From Triangularia verruculosa (taxonomy: Eukaryota; Ascomycota; Sordariomycetes; Sordariales; Podosporaceae): a stretch of DNA of 64,000 bases. Position 1 is the stretch's first letter. Each line of letters starts with the position of its first letter. The stretch covers positions 172,448 through 236,447 of the forward strand of contig MU863928.1 of assembly GCA_033296885.1 (NCBI GenBank), read 5' to 3'. Under the pieces are notes generated by a model that was not told the origin of the DNA, searched no databases, and saw only the letters and a program-made list of their open reading frames with translations. Positions 35,039-46,995 of the stretch are shown here, in pieces. Both the position numbers and the translations under genes were made by a program.

Positions 35039-36994
35039 CTATTCCTGGCTCGCGCTCAAATCCATACTCTGATTCCACATCATCTCCAGCTGCGCCCTCG
35101 TCGCCGCATCGTTCCCCCCGTCCGCCAGACTAGCTCCACTCAGCCCTCCCCCACCACCATGCAACAACCTAGGTTTCTTATTCCCATCCCCCAACTGATC
35201 ATCATCATCCGTCCCAAAACTACTCGCCGCGCTGCTCGAGATCCTAAGCCCAGACGCAGCTCTGCTCGGCGGTCTCGTCCCTCCCCCTCCTTGCTGTTGT
35301 TGCTGTAACCTAAACTCATGATCCATGGCCATCCTGCTTAGCCCCGAGGGTTCATTACCCCTCCTAGACGGAGCCCTACTCGGCGGCGGGATCCTCTGCA
35401 TCCTGTGCATCCCCGGCAATTGCTGGATCCTCGCGATCGATCTCGCGATGGGGTTCTGATGTCTCCTCACGCTGAGGTACTGCATGCCAGTCTTCTCCAA
35501 GATCTTGCTGTGTTTCGGGTTTGTCGCGCCGTAGTTAGCAACCATGCCACCTCCCGCAACACCCATCAACGGGGGGGCACCTCCCCCTATCGGCACCATT
35601 GCCATTCCCGCCGGGCCAGTCGGTTCGAGCCCCGAGCTCGCGCGCTGGAGGTTCAGTTTCTGCTGTGTCCGGTTCATATCCCGCGGCACCACATACCCGT
35701 TCCCATTGCGCCTTGATCGACCTCCGCCGTTGGGATGCTGGTGATCTGCTTCGTCATCATCGGGTTGATGATCGTATCTGCTGCCGTTCACATCCTCGCC
35801 GTGATGGGCATGCGACAGGTTTCCCATAGACCTTGGCCTACGCGGTATGGAAGCCTCTGCCTTGCCACCAAAAGCCGCCCGTGAAGCTCCACCCGTATTT
35901 GCAGCTGCACCCAGCATAAAGGAGTCGGTTGGAATGCCCGAACCTGGCTCTTGACTGCTTCCACCAACAAACCGCGAGGTAAGCAGCTCTGCCTTGCCGC
36001 TGCTTCCTGGCCGGACTCCTGCTCCTCCTGCCAATTGCATCAAGCTCGCCTCCCCAGGTGATACCTGCTGAGAAGAACCCGGTCGTGTAGGTGGGCCTGA
36101 CGCCATTCGAGGGGCCGGTGGCCTCGGTGCCACAGCGATATCTGTCGACATCTTGGGCGCAACGCCGTTCGAGGATGTTCGTGAGAGTATTCGCGATGTT
36201 ATGGAGTTGCCCAGTGTTGCGTTACGGGTGTAGCTGCTGTCTGCGCTATGTAGCCCGTTTGCCGGCGCCTGTTTGCTCGGTATGTCTCGGTGCGACGTAG
36301 GGGACGGGGGCGATGCCACTGGGGGCTTATCCTGTATCCCGGGCGGTGGATTCGGAGGTTGGCCGTTGCCGCTGATGGTGGAACCTCGTCGTGAAAGCAA
36401 TGGTGAGGCCGATGTGCTAGCATCAACCCACTCTCCCTCGTCTTGGGAATCTTCCTCCTGTTCGTCGTCGCCAATGTTAAAATGGACCTTTGAACTCGCT
36501 CCGGATGACTTAAGCTTATTCACGTTTGGATTTGAGACCGTGTGACGGTGGAGACTAGTAGTCGACTTAGACTTCTTGTTCACATCCGCCTGGGACCGAT
36601 TGCGCTTCAGACTCGTTTGCGACACGTTCTTCTTCAAGTTGGACGCCGAATCGCCAGTCAGCTTCAGCTCCGAGGTTGCACGGCGATGATGTTGACGATT
36701 CGAAGCCAATGCGAACCCTCTCTCGTCCTTATCCGGAGAAAACGAGGCACCTTGTCGTCGGTTCAGTTTCGCGGTGGGTGCTGCACCATGGTGCTTGTAA
36801 AGACCCTTGGAAGACGGCACTCTGGCATGCAGCCGCGATGCTCCACCTCCCACAATGTGCTTTTGGCTCTTAACACGATGCTGCGGTTGCGACGTCTGCT
36901 GCTGCTGCTGCTGTGTTTGATCGCTGCTGTCAAAATGGATCGCCGATGGCCTTTTTGATTGGCCGACGCCCGACGCCTCATTGTCTCTCGCCAT
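35039..36994 (-). CDS. TCO89: TORC1 subunit TCO89 homologue
   Basis: A single exon of 651 residues. TCO89 is a fungus-specific subunit of the TORC1 kinase complex on the vacuole, needed for growth signalling and stress tolerance. The protein is largely disordered, rich in Ser, Gly, Pro and Arg, with the family's conserved islands: KSTTSLHRHTVSNPN, KVHFNIGDDE, EGEWVDASTSASPLLSRRGS, ITSRILSRTSS and, further on, LTSRFVGG and TDSFMLG. A conserved patch near residue 510 (KHSKILEKTGMQYLSVRRH) precedes the basic helix PIARSIARIQQL. The Gln tracts come from CAG repeats. Family assignment rests on the motif order from memory and not on a search; the basic and acidic tail is not diagnostic. Confidence 0.75.
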   Translation of the reverse strand: MARDNEASGVGQSKRPSAIHFDSSDQTQQQQQQTSQPQHRVKSQKHIVGGGASRLHARVPSSKGLYKHHGAAPTAKLNRRQGASFSPDKDERGFALASNRQHHRRATSELKLTGDSASNLKKNVSQTSLKRNRSQADVNKKSKSTTSLHRHTVSNPNVNKLKSSGASSKVHFNIGDDEQEEDSQDEGEWVDASTSASPLLSRRGSTISGNGQPPNPPPGIQDKPPVASPPSPTSHRDIPSKQAPANGLHSADSSYTRNATLGNSITSRILSRTSSNGVAPKMSTDIAVAPRPPAPRMASGPPTRPGSSQQVSPGEASLMQLAGGAGVRPGSSGKAELLTSRFVGGSSQEPGSGIPTDSFMLGAAANTGGASRAAFGGKAEASIPRRPRSMGNLSHAHHGEDVNGSRYDHQPDDDEADHQHPNGGGRSRRNGNGYVVPRDMNRTQQKLNLQRASSGLEPTGPAGMAMVPIGGGAPPLMGVAGGGMVANYGATNPKHSKILEKTGMQYLSVRRHQNPIARSIARIQQLPGMHRMQRIPPPSRAPSRRGNEPSGLSRMAMDHEFRLQQQQQGGGGTRPPSRAASGLRISSSAASSFGTDDDDQLGDGNKKPRLLHGGGGGLSGASLADGGNDAATRAQLEMMWNQSMDLSASQE

Positions 36995-38066
36995 GACAGG
37001 CTGCTTTTTCTCCTGTGCCTTATTTCAACCTAACGTCTCCCTTCTCCGTCTTCGAGACAATTACTGCACCACTCCTGTCCCCAAACTCAAGTATCCTTTG
37101 TGGCCCTTCCAAGAACTGTCCGGCTCTGAACGTTCCTGTGAATCACCTCGCTAGGCGCCACAGCCTCGTTTGGCTCTGCCCGTAGTCAAAGACGGCCGAC
37201 ACCGGGACGGCGACTTGCAGTGTAATTTCCTCCCAAGACGCAACTCAATTCGTCACACGGGGCGTGGGAGCACGAGTATGGCACTGCGAGGGGTTCGACC
37301 GGTGCCGACCTGCAGGCTCGCAAACTCGGGAGAGCGCGATCGGATTTGTCTTGGATGGTGAATCGAGAAATACCAGGGCGTGTAACCAATCGAACGCCGA
37401 GAATCCTAAACCTTGGGTGAACCGCGGGATCGGGAAGCCGATTTGACAGGTCGGGTAGGTCGAGAACCGGGGTGTCGGGATGGAAATCGATGCCGTAAGC
37501 CTGCTGGAAACTGATAGTTTTCCGTGATGTCGGATTTGGTGTTGGAGGAGTGGAAACGGCTGGACAATGGACGTTGAACTCCACGAAGGCCGCAAGCGAC
37601 TGGCCCTTCTGTAATTCCAATTGAGACGACTCACATCTCCAGAGCGGTGACGGCACCCTAAAACAATAGAAGCCCTCTGATTGGCCGGCTTACAGTCACC
37701 CCCCACTACGCTCCCACCCCACACAGTAATTATCCGCCGTGTCGGTTTGCTTCTGGAACCTCGAGGCCCATGATTTGTTCCTGACAAAATCACATGCACA
37801 AGATGAGACGAAGAGTTTCATAAACTTCAAATTCTTGTGTGATTTATTTATCCAACACAAAATCCACCTCTTCCCTCCTATGCTGTCGCTAGGTATAACC
37901 AAACTTTGTCCCTGTAATTGCCCTCTAGAGTTACATAGCCAGCCGACGACGGCATCATCTCATTAATGGAGTAATACAAAAGGAAAAGATCATGAAAAAA
38001 TGCCCGTAAAATGATTTCGCCTGCCAAACCAAAATGATTGAGTTTTTTTAGAACCTTTCCTCCCAT
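36995..38066. other. Intergenic, TCO89 promoter and thiolase 3' side
   Basis: Both flanking genes run leftward. Overlapping open frames between 37186 and 37799 on the minus strand have no recognisable domains and I treat them as chance. Confidence 0.5.
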
Positions 38067-39383
38067 TTACTCGGCAACCCAGACAGCGGCCATACCCATA
38101 CCAGTACCAATGCACATGGAGGTAACGCCGACCTTCTGGTTTGTCCTCTTCAGCTCGTAGAGGAGGGTAGACACCTGTCTGGCACCGGTGCAGCCGAGAG
38201 GGTGACCGAAAGCGATGGCACCGCCCTTGGGGTTGATCTTCTCAGCGGGAATGCCGAGCTCGTTGGCGCAGAAGAGGCACTGGGAGGCGAAAGCCTCGTT
38301 GATCTCAAAGATATCGACATCCTCCTTGGTGATGCCGGTGATCTCAAAGACCTTGGGGATGGCCTTCCAGGGGCCGAGACCCATGAGAAGGGGAGGAACA
38401 CCGACGATGGAAGCGTTGACGTACTTGCCGAGGATGGTCTGGCCGAGCTTCTCGGCGGTGGAGCGCTTCATGAGGAGGACGGCAGCAGCACCGTCGGACA
38501 CCTGAGAGGCGTTACCGGCGTGGATGCTACCATCCTTGGCGAAGGCAGCGCGGATCTTGCCGAGAGACTCGACGGTGACACCCTCACGGATGCCATCATC
38601 CCTGTCGACGACAATCTCCTTGGTCTCGCCGGACTTGGGGTCCTCAAACTTGACCTTGAGGGGAGCGATCTCCTCCTTGAAGAGACCAGCCTTCTGGGCC
38701 TTGACGGCCTTCTGGAAGGAAGCAGCGGCGAACTGATCCTGGACGGCACGGGTGACGCCCTTGGCCTTGGCCATCTGCTCAGAGAGGACACCCATGGGGA
38801 CCTTGCAGTTGGCAGCCTCGGGGTGGCTCTCGAGGAGCTCGGAGAACTCGGTCACGGCACCAGGGCCATACTGAGTGGACATGGACTCGACGCCGGCGCC
38901 GATACCGACCTCGATCTGGCCGGAGCGGATAGCGTTGGCAATGTCAACGCAGGCCTGGAGACCGGAAGAGCACTGGCGGTTGAGAGTGTGGACGGCGACG
39001 GAGTCGGGGAAGCCGGCGACGAGAGCGGCAGCGCGCATCTCTGTGGCGCCACCGCCGGGGGCGAGGACGGTACCGACGACGATATCCTCGACGAGGGCGG
39101 GGTTGATCTTGGAGCGCTCGATGATGGACTTGAGAGCACCGGCCATCAGGTCGGCGGCGGCGGTGTCCTTGAAGCTACCCTTTCCACCTCTTGTAATGGC
39201 CGTGCGGAGGGCCGCGGTGACGACAATATCATCGGGGTTCTTCTCCAGGAGCTTGGCCTTGCCGCCCGCGGAGGCGCCGCCGGAGATCTGGTTGCCCAGC
39301 TGAGAAAGTCTGTCAAGAGCTTCATCGTGACAATGTTAGTTACCACGCTGTCGCCAGTTGAAAATTGTGTACTTACCACCCAT
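38067..39383 (-). CDS. POT1: Peroxisomal 3-ketoacyl-CoA thiolase
   Basis: Exons 39383-39377 (7 nt) and 39319-38067 encode 419 residues. The enzyme performs the last step of fatty-acid beta-oxidation, splitting 3-ketoacyl-CoA into acetyl-CoA and a shortened acyl-CoA. Catalytic residues are seen in NRQCSSGLQA (Cys near 115), AFGHPLGCTGAR (His near 373) and CIGTGMG (Cys near 405). The N-terminus reads MGALDRLSQLGNQI, in which RLSQLGNQI resembles a type-2 peroxisomal targeting signal (Arg-Leu-x5-Gln-Ile, Ile in place of the usual Leu or Ala). The targeting signal is created at the join of the 7-nt first exon with exon 2. Strong preference for C at third codon positions points to high expression. 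Confidence 0.95.
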
Positions 39384-40357
39384 TGTTGCGGTTTGTGAAC
39401 GGTAACGAGTCAAGGACTTGAGGGAAGCGGTGGACAAGGAGTAGTACAAGGAGTCGTACGTAGGACACACAACAAAGAGAACGGAAAAGGTAGGTATTTA
39501 AGTGGCACAATAGTCAAGGGAAGGGAAGCGGATGGAACGGAGAGGGGGAGACGGGAGTAGGTTATAATCGGCGCCTCTCTGCTTAGTACCACCCAAAAAG
39601 TTTACCTCGGAGTAGCGGTTGTTTCTTGTTTGCTTGAGCATTCCACAGTTGCTGCCCGCCCCGTGAGGCGAGGTTTCGCTGCCTTCTCCGTGGCCAGCCG
39701 GTCCAGGTGATGTCAGAAAAGGCCGAGGCATAGCCAAATCCGGCCTAGCGCAACCCGGGGTGCGTTTTCCACCTGCTGCAACCCGCCTCCTTTCACATGC
39801 AAGACGTTTTCCGCCGATTACCCCGGTTCCCCAACTTCTTTGATCTCGATAAACTCTGGGGAAGAAGACACAAACCACGGACATGCAGGGTTGTCTTCAA
39901 ACCCTTCAAACGCGATGCCATGTCTATGCTCAGTAATAATCCATTGGCATGTGAGATAGATGTGCCTCGAGCCTCTTCTCCAAGACCGGACTTACTCAAA
40001 CACCACAAACAGCCTCACCTCGACAGATAACGGTCAGACACCGTTGCGCTTAGCTGCGAGGCATTGACTCTGCTGGTCAAACAGTACCTGCATTTGCTGT
40101 CTGTTGCAGAAGAACCACTGACACCTCGCGGGGCCGGTGTCGGGTCCGATCCTAGGGAGAGCACGAGGCATCGCTAACATTGCTGCAGGCACATCAACAC
40201 CAAGAAACATTCTCATGATGTCGGATTTCATTTTGATTCGAAAGATTATCAAAAAACACCTCGTGGTAATACATATGTAGTAGTAAACAAAAAAACAGTA
40301 CCCAAAGCCTGAACCTCCATCGCTCTCATCATATCATGATGTTTTCGTACCCACCCT
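39384..40357. other. Intergenic, thiolase promoter and FBPase 3' side
   Basis: Nothing recognisable as a gene. The thiolase promoter would lie in the first few hundred bases; control by fatty-acid regulators is plausible from gene function but no site was verified. Confidence 0.5.
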
Positions 40358-41518
40358 TTACTTGTGGAAAGCCTTGACCTTCTCAATCTCGTCCCAACTG
40401 CCCATGAAAATACCGCTCTTGTCGTGAATGTGCTCCGGCACAACCTCCAACAATCTCCTCATCTTGCTATCAACCGCCTGGCCACCAGCTATATCTCCAT
40501 GTCAGCATCCTATCCCCAAATTGTATCAACGTCAGAGATGTACTCACCATTCTCAAAAACCATCGCCATCGGCGCGCACTCATACAGAATCCTCAACTTC
40601 CCCTTTGGACTCTTCTTATCCGCCGGGTACGCAAACACACCTCCATACAGCAACGTCCTGTACGCATCCGCCACCATGGACCCGATATACCTCGAAGAAT
40701 ACGGCTTCCCCCCCTCCTTCGCCTCTTTCAAGCTGTTGAAATACTCCTTGACATTGTCCTCCCAGTACAAACTATTCCCCTCATTCACACTGTAAATACT
40801 CCTGCTCTTCGGCAGCCTCATATCCGGGTGCGTCAAAATGAACTCTCCCACCCCATTGTCCAGCGTGAACCCATTCACGCTGCCCCCCTTCATCGTGATG
40901 ACCAGCTGCGCAGACGCGCCGTACATGGTGAAGCCCGCCGCGACCAGCTCGGTGCCGGGCTTGAGGATGTCCTCTTTCCTGCCGGTTGAGTCGTCGGCAA
41001 GTTTGTGGATGGCGAAGATGGTGCCGACAGACACGCCGGCGTCGAGATTGGACGAGCCGTCGATGGGGTCGCAGGCGACGGCGTAGCGGGCGTCGGTGGC
41101 GTCCTTGAAGTAGATGACGTCTTCCTCCTCCTCGGACACGAGCAAGGCGCACTTGCCCGAGGACCGCATGGCCTCGATGAAGAGGTCGTTGGAGATGACG
41201 TCGAGCTTCTTTTGGTCGTCGCCCGTGGTGTTGGAGCTGCCGGCGAGGCCGGTGAGGTTGACAAGGGTCGCGCGGCGGATGTAGTAGGCGATGGACTTGA
41301 AGGAGAACTGGAGGGCGTGGCAGAGGAGGCTGTTATATTTGAGTGTGAGTTAGGATTGGGTGAAAAGAGGGGCGGAGATGAGAAACATACGTAAAGTCAC
41401 CGGTGGCCTCCTTGTGCTTGACCTGTTCTTCGGTCAGGAAGCGGGTGAGGGTGACGATGTTGGTGTTGATCTTCTCCGTCTCGACCTCGGAGCTATTGCT
41501 GGTGAGTTTTGAAACCAT
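40358..41518 (-). CDS. FBP1: Fructose-1,6-bisphosphatase
   Basis: Exons 41518-41391, 41329-40548 and 40488-40358 give 346 residues. It hydrolyses fructose-1,6-bisphosphate to fructose-6-phosphate, the committed step of gluconeogenesis in the cytosol. The metal-binding motif DPIDGSSNLD near residue 130, the substrate region NSLYWEDNVKEYF and SSRYIGSMVADAYRTL, and the signature GKLRILYECAPMAMVFENAGG (completed by the last splice) are present. The N-terminus holds the allosteric region (TNIVTLTRFL). Yeast-type N-terminal Pro/Ser degradation signals are not evident. The neighbouring thiolase on the same strand works in fatty-acid use, so both genes would be needed on lipid or acetate. Confidence 0.96.
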
Positions 41519-42875
41519 CTTGACGGTATTTGGTTTGCTGTTCGTAAAAGAAAACAGCTATGTGAAGTTTGTTGGTGATGAGTTGGTGGTGAGCTCGATC
41601 TGTATAAGTGACGGGATCTACTTATGACGCCGCCAATCCAATCGGATGAATGGAAACCGAACAAGCTTGACTTATACGCAAGGGGGTATCAAGGTATCTT
41701 GTTGGCGATGATGTCGTCAACAACTGTTGAAGTGGATTCAAGCAGGCGTGGAACAAAATAAAACGGGGAGACAGGAAGGACAAACAATGAAAGCATGAAA
41801 CGGCCAGAACCGGCCGACTTATCTATTTTCCTCAACCACCAACCCAGGGAGACCACCAGCTCCTATTACCTTAGAGCCAAAAACACCCGACCCGAACGGC
41901 ACAAGGCACCGGTATCTGTGAAGTGCGAATCACCAATCAACAAGCTTCAAACGAAAGGTACTACTCTCCTCCCACGTTAATTCCGCCCGTCGTTACCCAT
42001 CCGTCCATCCAGGGATCACACCCCCTTGGTGTAAGCTCGTCTTGTACCTTGTTGAACTTCCATCTGCACCCCGCAACCGCAAGGAACCTCGTTCTGTTGG
42101 TGGTGTTCCAGGTCGCGGCCGCCGTCGGCAGAAGCACGGCTATGGAGGGGTAATGTCTGACATCACATTTGATCATCTCTCAAGGCTGTCTGGGCTTTTC
42201 TGCCTTTCTCTTTCTACCATTCCCGTTCCTCCAATTCTCCTCTTAAAACAACCCGCGCCTCTTCCTCCCATCTCCTTGCAGCTTCGTCTCAGGTTACAAT
42301 CCCGTTGGTCTCATGTATCTCCAGCTGTTGTACACATTCAAAGATAGCAATCCCAAAATCAAGATGTATTCCCGAACCCAAGATGATTTCCCGGGTCGCA
42401 AGTGCATGCACGTCCGTCCCTCGTTCCCGAGCGCGACCCACCCAATCCGTTCAGATCCGGCAATCCAGAAGTCTCGGCATTTGTCTTGGCTCTTTTTTCT
42501 CAGCCCAAGCCCGCCTTTGACGTGACTGGCCAATCGGATCATCCCATTCCCCATGTTAATTATTAGCTAAGCCGCATCATGGACCCGATCTCCATCTTTC
42601 TCCAGGCTCGACGACGACGCTTGCTGTTCATCTGACCTGGTCAGCTGGTGACAGAGGCTTTCACACAGCAATTGCCGTTCCTGGCCACATGGAAAGAAGG
42701 TCCAAATTGTTGGGGATGCTGGGCTGGCTCAGAAATGCTTCCGTCTACACGATTTGTGGGGAACTGGTCTCGTGACACTTCTAGTTTTCTGCCCCTGGTT
42801 TTCAGGGGCTGGTTTCGCTGTTATCAGCCCCTTCCCGGCGTGCCTGGCTTCCAGACCAATTACTTCAAAAACTCA
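41519..42875. other. Intergenic, FBPase promoter and F-box gene 3' side
   Basis: About 1.36 kb. No recognisable gene; several short frames lack splice or domain support. Confidence 0.5.
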
Positions 42876-44826
42876 TCATATGAAATCCCCGTCCATCTGA
42901 TAGTTCATATCAAGACGATGATGTTTGGAGAGTGCCAGCTGTGACCCCTTCCAGCCCGGCGGTCCGCCGCAGTCCTTCAGTTTAGGAAGCAGTATCGGTC
43001 TGTCGTTGTGCTTGTAGGCATAACCATCCCCGATCTCCATGAGCGCCGGCGAGACTTGTCTGCTCATATACCCGCTGCCATCCGCCGTGCGCCCTCTCCA
43101 GTCCGAGAATCCAAAGTTTGGGTCCGTTGTAGGCTGATCCGGAGGGTAGTTGTTCGGGCAAGGCTCCAAGTTGGCTTCGATGACTCCACCAGAGATACCG
43201 ATGTAAAAGTTGGGTGAGATGTCAGAACCCCGAGCAAAAGACCAGATGCTGGCGCTACTGTTGATCAGTGATCTAGACAGGTAGAATTTGGCGTTGGGCC
43301 GATAGTATATGTGCTTCGAGAACTCATGGTAGTGACATGCCAGTCCTTGCCTGCACTTCTCAATCCCGAAAATCGAGCTCGCGGGATTCTTCAAGAAGGC
43401 CTGAGAAGGAGCTGGAAATGGAGTTCGGTTCAAACATGGAAGCCCTGATGTATGTTGGTATGGTTTGTCCCAGCGGAAGTCGAATATCTTGACTGTGAGG
43501 CCATCGCCGCCTCCAGCAATGAAACGATCGGCGCCATATGTCATGAGGGCTTCGGCATCGACCCATGGGTCGACATTGTCCTGATAAACGGCATCAAATG
43601 GTGATGGTGTGCGTAAATCTTGCAATCTACGAAAAATGTCAGTATCAAGGCCAGGCATCTCATCGGTCTGCCGGGCTGGCTCACCTAATAGTGCCATCCC
43701 GCCAAGCGCTGAGAAGTAGACTGGTTTTGCTGCCTCCATTACGATAAACAGGCTCTAGTGAATTCGGACAGATGTTCCCATTGTTCTTGAGCTCAAACTG
43801 AGCCGCAATGCTTGCATTCTTGGCTGCCGTGTGATGAGTGATACCCGTCGGGGTCAAAGATAGGTAGCGAAGGGGGTCGGGTGACCCACTCAGGGCCAAA
43901 GCAATAGTCTCACCCTGCTCCATCCATCTGGCACGACTGAGCCTGGAAGAATTCAGCGAGAATATCTCGGTCTTGAGGTCAAATGTAGCCGATGGTTCCA
44001 GCTCGCTGGCATTGTCTTCAGGCAGGTCGTATATGAGCAGGCTGTTCCTTGTAGCAGCCGCGATTCGAGTTTTGCCTCCATGTTGAAGGACATCCAAGGA
44101 ACTCACATTGTCTGGTTCCGATGTATCAGTTGTGTCGGTGGCGTATGAAGGAGTAAACTTGAGTTCTGAAATGGGCTCGCCAAAATGATCAGGCTCAGCC
44201 GAGATCAGTGACAGCGTTCCGTTATGTCTCCCAGTGACAATTGCCCGGCCGGTATGATGGCTGATGATCTTTATGGAGTTGACATCGTCGTAGGCTGCCT
44301 TAAATCCCAGCTCCTTTCCATTGATTCGATGCCAGGATGACTTTGATGGCTTGCCGCCCCCCTGGCGTTCCCTGTACCGAGCAACAACATCTTCGCCGGC
44401 ACCCCATACAACAAGCTCTTGGTGTGTGGCCGGGTCGAAGTGAGCATCAACGACGGAATGGAAGAGGCTTTTGTACCCCGCATTTCTTCTCATATTCGCC
44501 CGGTGCCGCGGCACGTTATCACCGTGCGGTGAGTGCAGCAGGACTTGGAACTGCAACGCGCGGCGGTCCCAGCATCGACTTTGCCAAGTGAGTGATTCGG
44601 CAAGTTGTTTCCATGTGTGGCGATTTCCACCTGCGACTGGGATAGACAGGGAAGGAAAGCTCCGCTCCACGAAATGTCGCCAACCGTCGCTGTCAACAGC
44701 GCTGTGCAGTTTTTTGCACGACAGAGCAAGAGCTCGAAGGTCGCGTGCGCAGTCGAGGTTGGCGAAAACCAAGAGTTGGACTTCCACTGGGAGATCGAGG
44801 AAGTTTCGGGGCACCGAGGACCCCAT
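42876..44826 (-). CDS. F-box protein with beta-propeller-like repeats
   Basis: Exons 44826-43685 and 43626-42876 encode 630 residues. An F-box lies at about residues 8-50 (NFLDLPVEVQLLVFANLD, RALALSCKKLHSAV), so it probably recruits substrates to an SCF ubiquitin ligase through Skp1. The rest contains WD-like stretches: VTGRHNGTLSLI, LLLSAWRDGTIRLQDLRT and FIAGGGDGLTVKIFDFRWD, suggesting a propeller that binds the substrate. The start at 44826 was chosen because it directly precedes the F-box; the frame stays open further upstream to 45195 without conserved content. The partner is unknown. It is divergent from the P450 gene. Confidence 0.85.
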
Positions 44827-45342
44827 TGCTCTTGAGGAAAAGTGACCGCTTTCTTTAGGTACTAGTTGATTGTTTGTGAGTTGAAGTGAGCTTTTGTCAA
44901 TGAAAGGACGTCGATGTTGAATGTCAATCACTTCTTCCAGGCTGCTCGCTTTTTGACTTCGATGATGGGGGCCAATGACGGGCATCGTCTTGGCTGGGAC
45001 TTCTTGCAGCGGGCTCCAGAGAGCAGCGCTGTGACTCACTAGCCCTATTGAGATTGGCGGATCACCTATCAGCCAATGAGATGCCACTTTTCTATCCCAA
45101 TATGGAAGCGGTTTATCCCCATGCAGTGGACAAAAAAATAGGACTGTTACATACCTAAACCAAAAGGCTTCAAGAGATGTCAAGAGCTCCTGCAAGAGGG
45201 TATGATTCTAGCAGTACCGGCTATTTTGTCCAGTACTTGATGGCCAAGACTTGATTGACGCCCAGCCAGCGTGCAGTCATCGATCTTCATGCATGTTGGC
45301 GGTTGAGCCGCAAATGAAGAGTCAGAGACCATCCGCAGGCCT
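44827..45342. promoter_or_regulatory. Divergent promoter region of the F-box gene and the P450
   Basis: 516 bases between opposite start codons. No distinct element recognised. Confidence 0.5.
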
Positions 45343-46995
45343 ATGAACATGAGCGGTGGCTTCACAGTGCCAGGCTGCGCTGCAGCGGCCTTGTTTGCAT
45401 TTCTAACCTATCGATTCATATTTTGGCCTGCCTTTTTCTCCCCTCTTGCGCGGATCCCCAACGCCCACTGGTCGGTGCCATTTTCTCGCTTCTGGATCCT
45501 GAGAATTCGGTTCAGTCATCGAGAAAATCGAACACTCTATGCCACTCACCGTCGTCTCGGACCCGTAGTCCGAGTCGGCCCCGGCGAGTTGAGCATCGAT
45601 GACGTGGACTGTGTGCGTACCGTTTACCAGGGCGGTTTCGAGAAGACCTCCTGGTATTCGGTCTTTGACAACTATGGTGCTGTCTGCATGTTCTCGGCAC
45701 GTCCTTCGGCGGAGCATTCGGCGCGGAAACGCTTGATATCCAATGTATATTCAAAGTCATACATCCAGTCAAGTCCAGCAGCGTCAGCTCAGGGTCATGC
45801 CATTCTCTCGGAGAAACTTTTGCCAATCCTTGAACAGTCGACCAGGGAGACTCAACTCCCCCATGGCATCGACATCTACTCCGTGTTTATGGCCGCAACG
45901 ATGGATTTTATAGCAGGATATATCTTCGGCTTAAGGAACGGCACAGACTTCATCGGCGACGAGGCCTACAGGGAGCACTTTCTTGAGCTGTATCGGGCCC
46001 GCAACGGCTATGGTCACTACGACCAAGAGATGCCACAGTTCACCAAATTTTGCCGCAAGATTGGCGTTCCTTTCTGTCCAAAATGGGTGGATGCAGCCAA
46101 CAAAGAGCTCGGAGAGTGGTGTCTACGGCTTTGTGACCAGATAACTGGTTCTCCTGACACGCTCGATAATGAGCCACGGGATGAGCCTGTTGTGTGGCAG
46201 AGCGTGGTTAGCGGCTTGCGGAAGGACGAAGCTACCAAAGGGAAGGACTCGTTGCTATACCCAGCAGTGTCCAACTTCAGACTGTCAGTCGCATCAGAGC
46301 TCTTCGATCATGTGCTGGCAGGCCAAGAGACCGCTGCTCTGGCTTTGACGTATCTGGCTTGGAGGCTGTCGCAATCACCAGAACTCCAGGAGAAGCTCAG
46401 GGCCGAACTCCTCGGCTTAACGCCAAACCTCCGACAACACCCAGACGGGAGGATAGCCATGCCAGACCCCAAGCAACTGGACAGTCTTCCTCTTCTCCAC
46501 GCCGTTCTGACAGAGACACTACGCCTTCACGCGCCAATTCCTGGCCCACAGCCCCGTCAAACGCCAGAGAAAGGCTGTCATCTTGGCTCCTATTACGTCC
46601 CGGGAGGCGTAAGAGTGGCAGCTCTGGCCTACACTCTCCATCGTGACGAGAGAGTCTTCCCGGATGCCGAAAAATGGGATCATACTCGGTGGCTTCCTGG
46701 AAATAGTACCGAGGAAGAGAAGAAACTACGGAACAGGCAGCTTTGGGCTTTTGGCTCGGGAGGGAGGATGTGTATTGGTTCCAATTTCGCAATGAATGGT
46801 GAGTAGTCCCCATATCGCCAGTGAATCTACGTCTGACAGGCTCTCGCAGAGATGAAACTGATGATCGCTGCCATTTACTCCAACTACACCAGCTACATCG
46901 TTGATGATGACGGCGTGGCGAACCAGTCGGATGGGTATACTTCACGTCCTGCTAATGAGCAGCTGTATCTTCGCTTCGAGAAGGTTGTAGAATGA
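45343..46995 (+). CDS. Cytochrome P450 monooxygenase
   Basis: Exons 45343-46798 and 46850-46995 give 533 residues. It is a haem-thiolate monooxygenase anchored in the ER by an N-terminal helix (about residues 10-32). Motifs: I-helix AGQETAALAL, K-helix ETLRLHAP (ExxR, near 390), the WDHTRWLPG region and the haem loop FGSGGRMCIGSNFA with the ligand Cys near 476. The haem loop is followed at once by the intron, and exon 2 supplies the L-helix (EMKLMIAAIYSNYTSYI). It resembles fungal P450s near those of secondary metabolism or detoxification, but no other biosynthetic gene lies next to it. The substrate is unknown. A second Met lies two codons after the chosen start. Confidence 0.92.

Noticed and set aside
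37186..37799. Overlapping minus-strand frames upstream of TCO89
   Set aside because: No family resemblance; lies in a promoter region.
38202..39398. Open frame of 398 codons on the plus strand
   Set aside because: Antisense shadow of the thiolase, caused by strong third-position C bias.
44827..45195. N-terminal extension of the F-box protein
   Set aside because: The frame is open but unlike the family and lies upstream of a good start next to the F-box.
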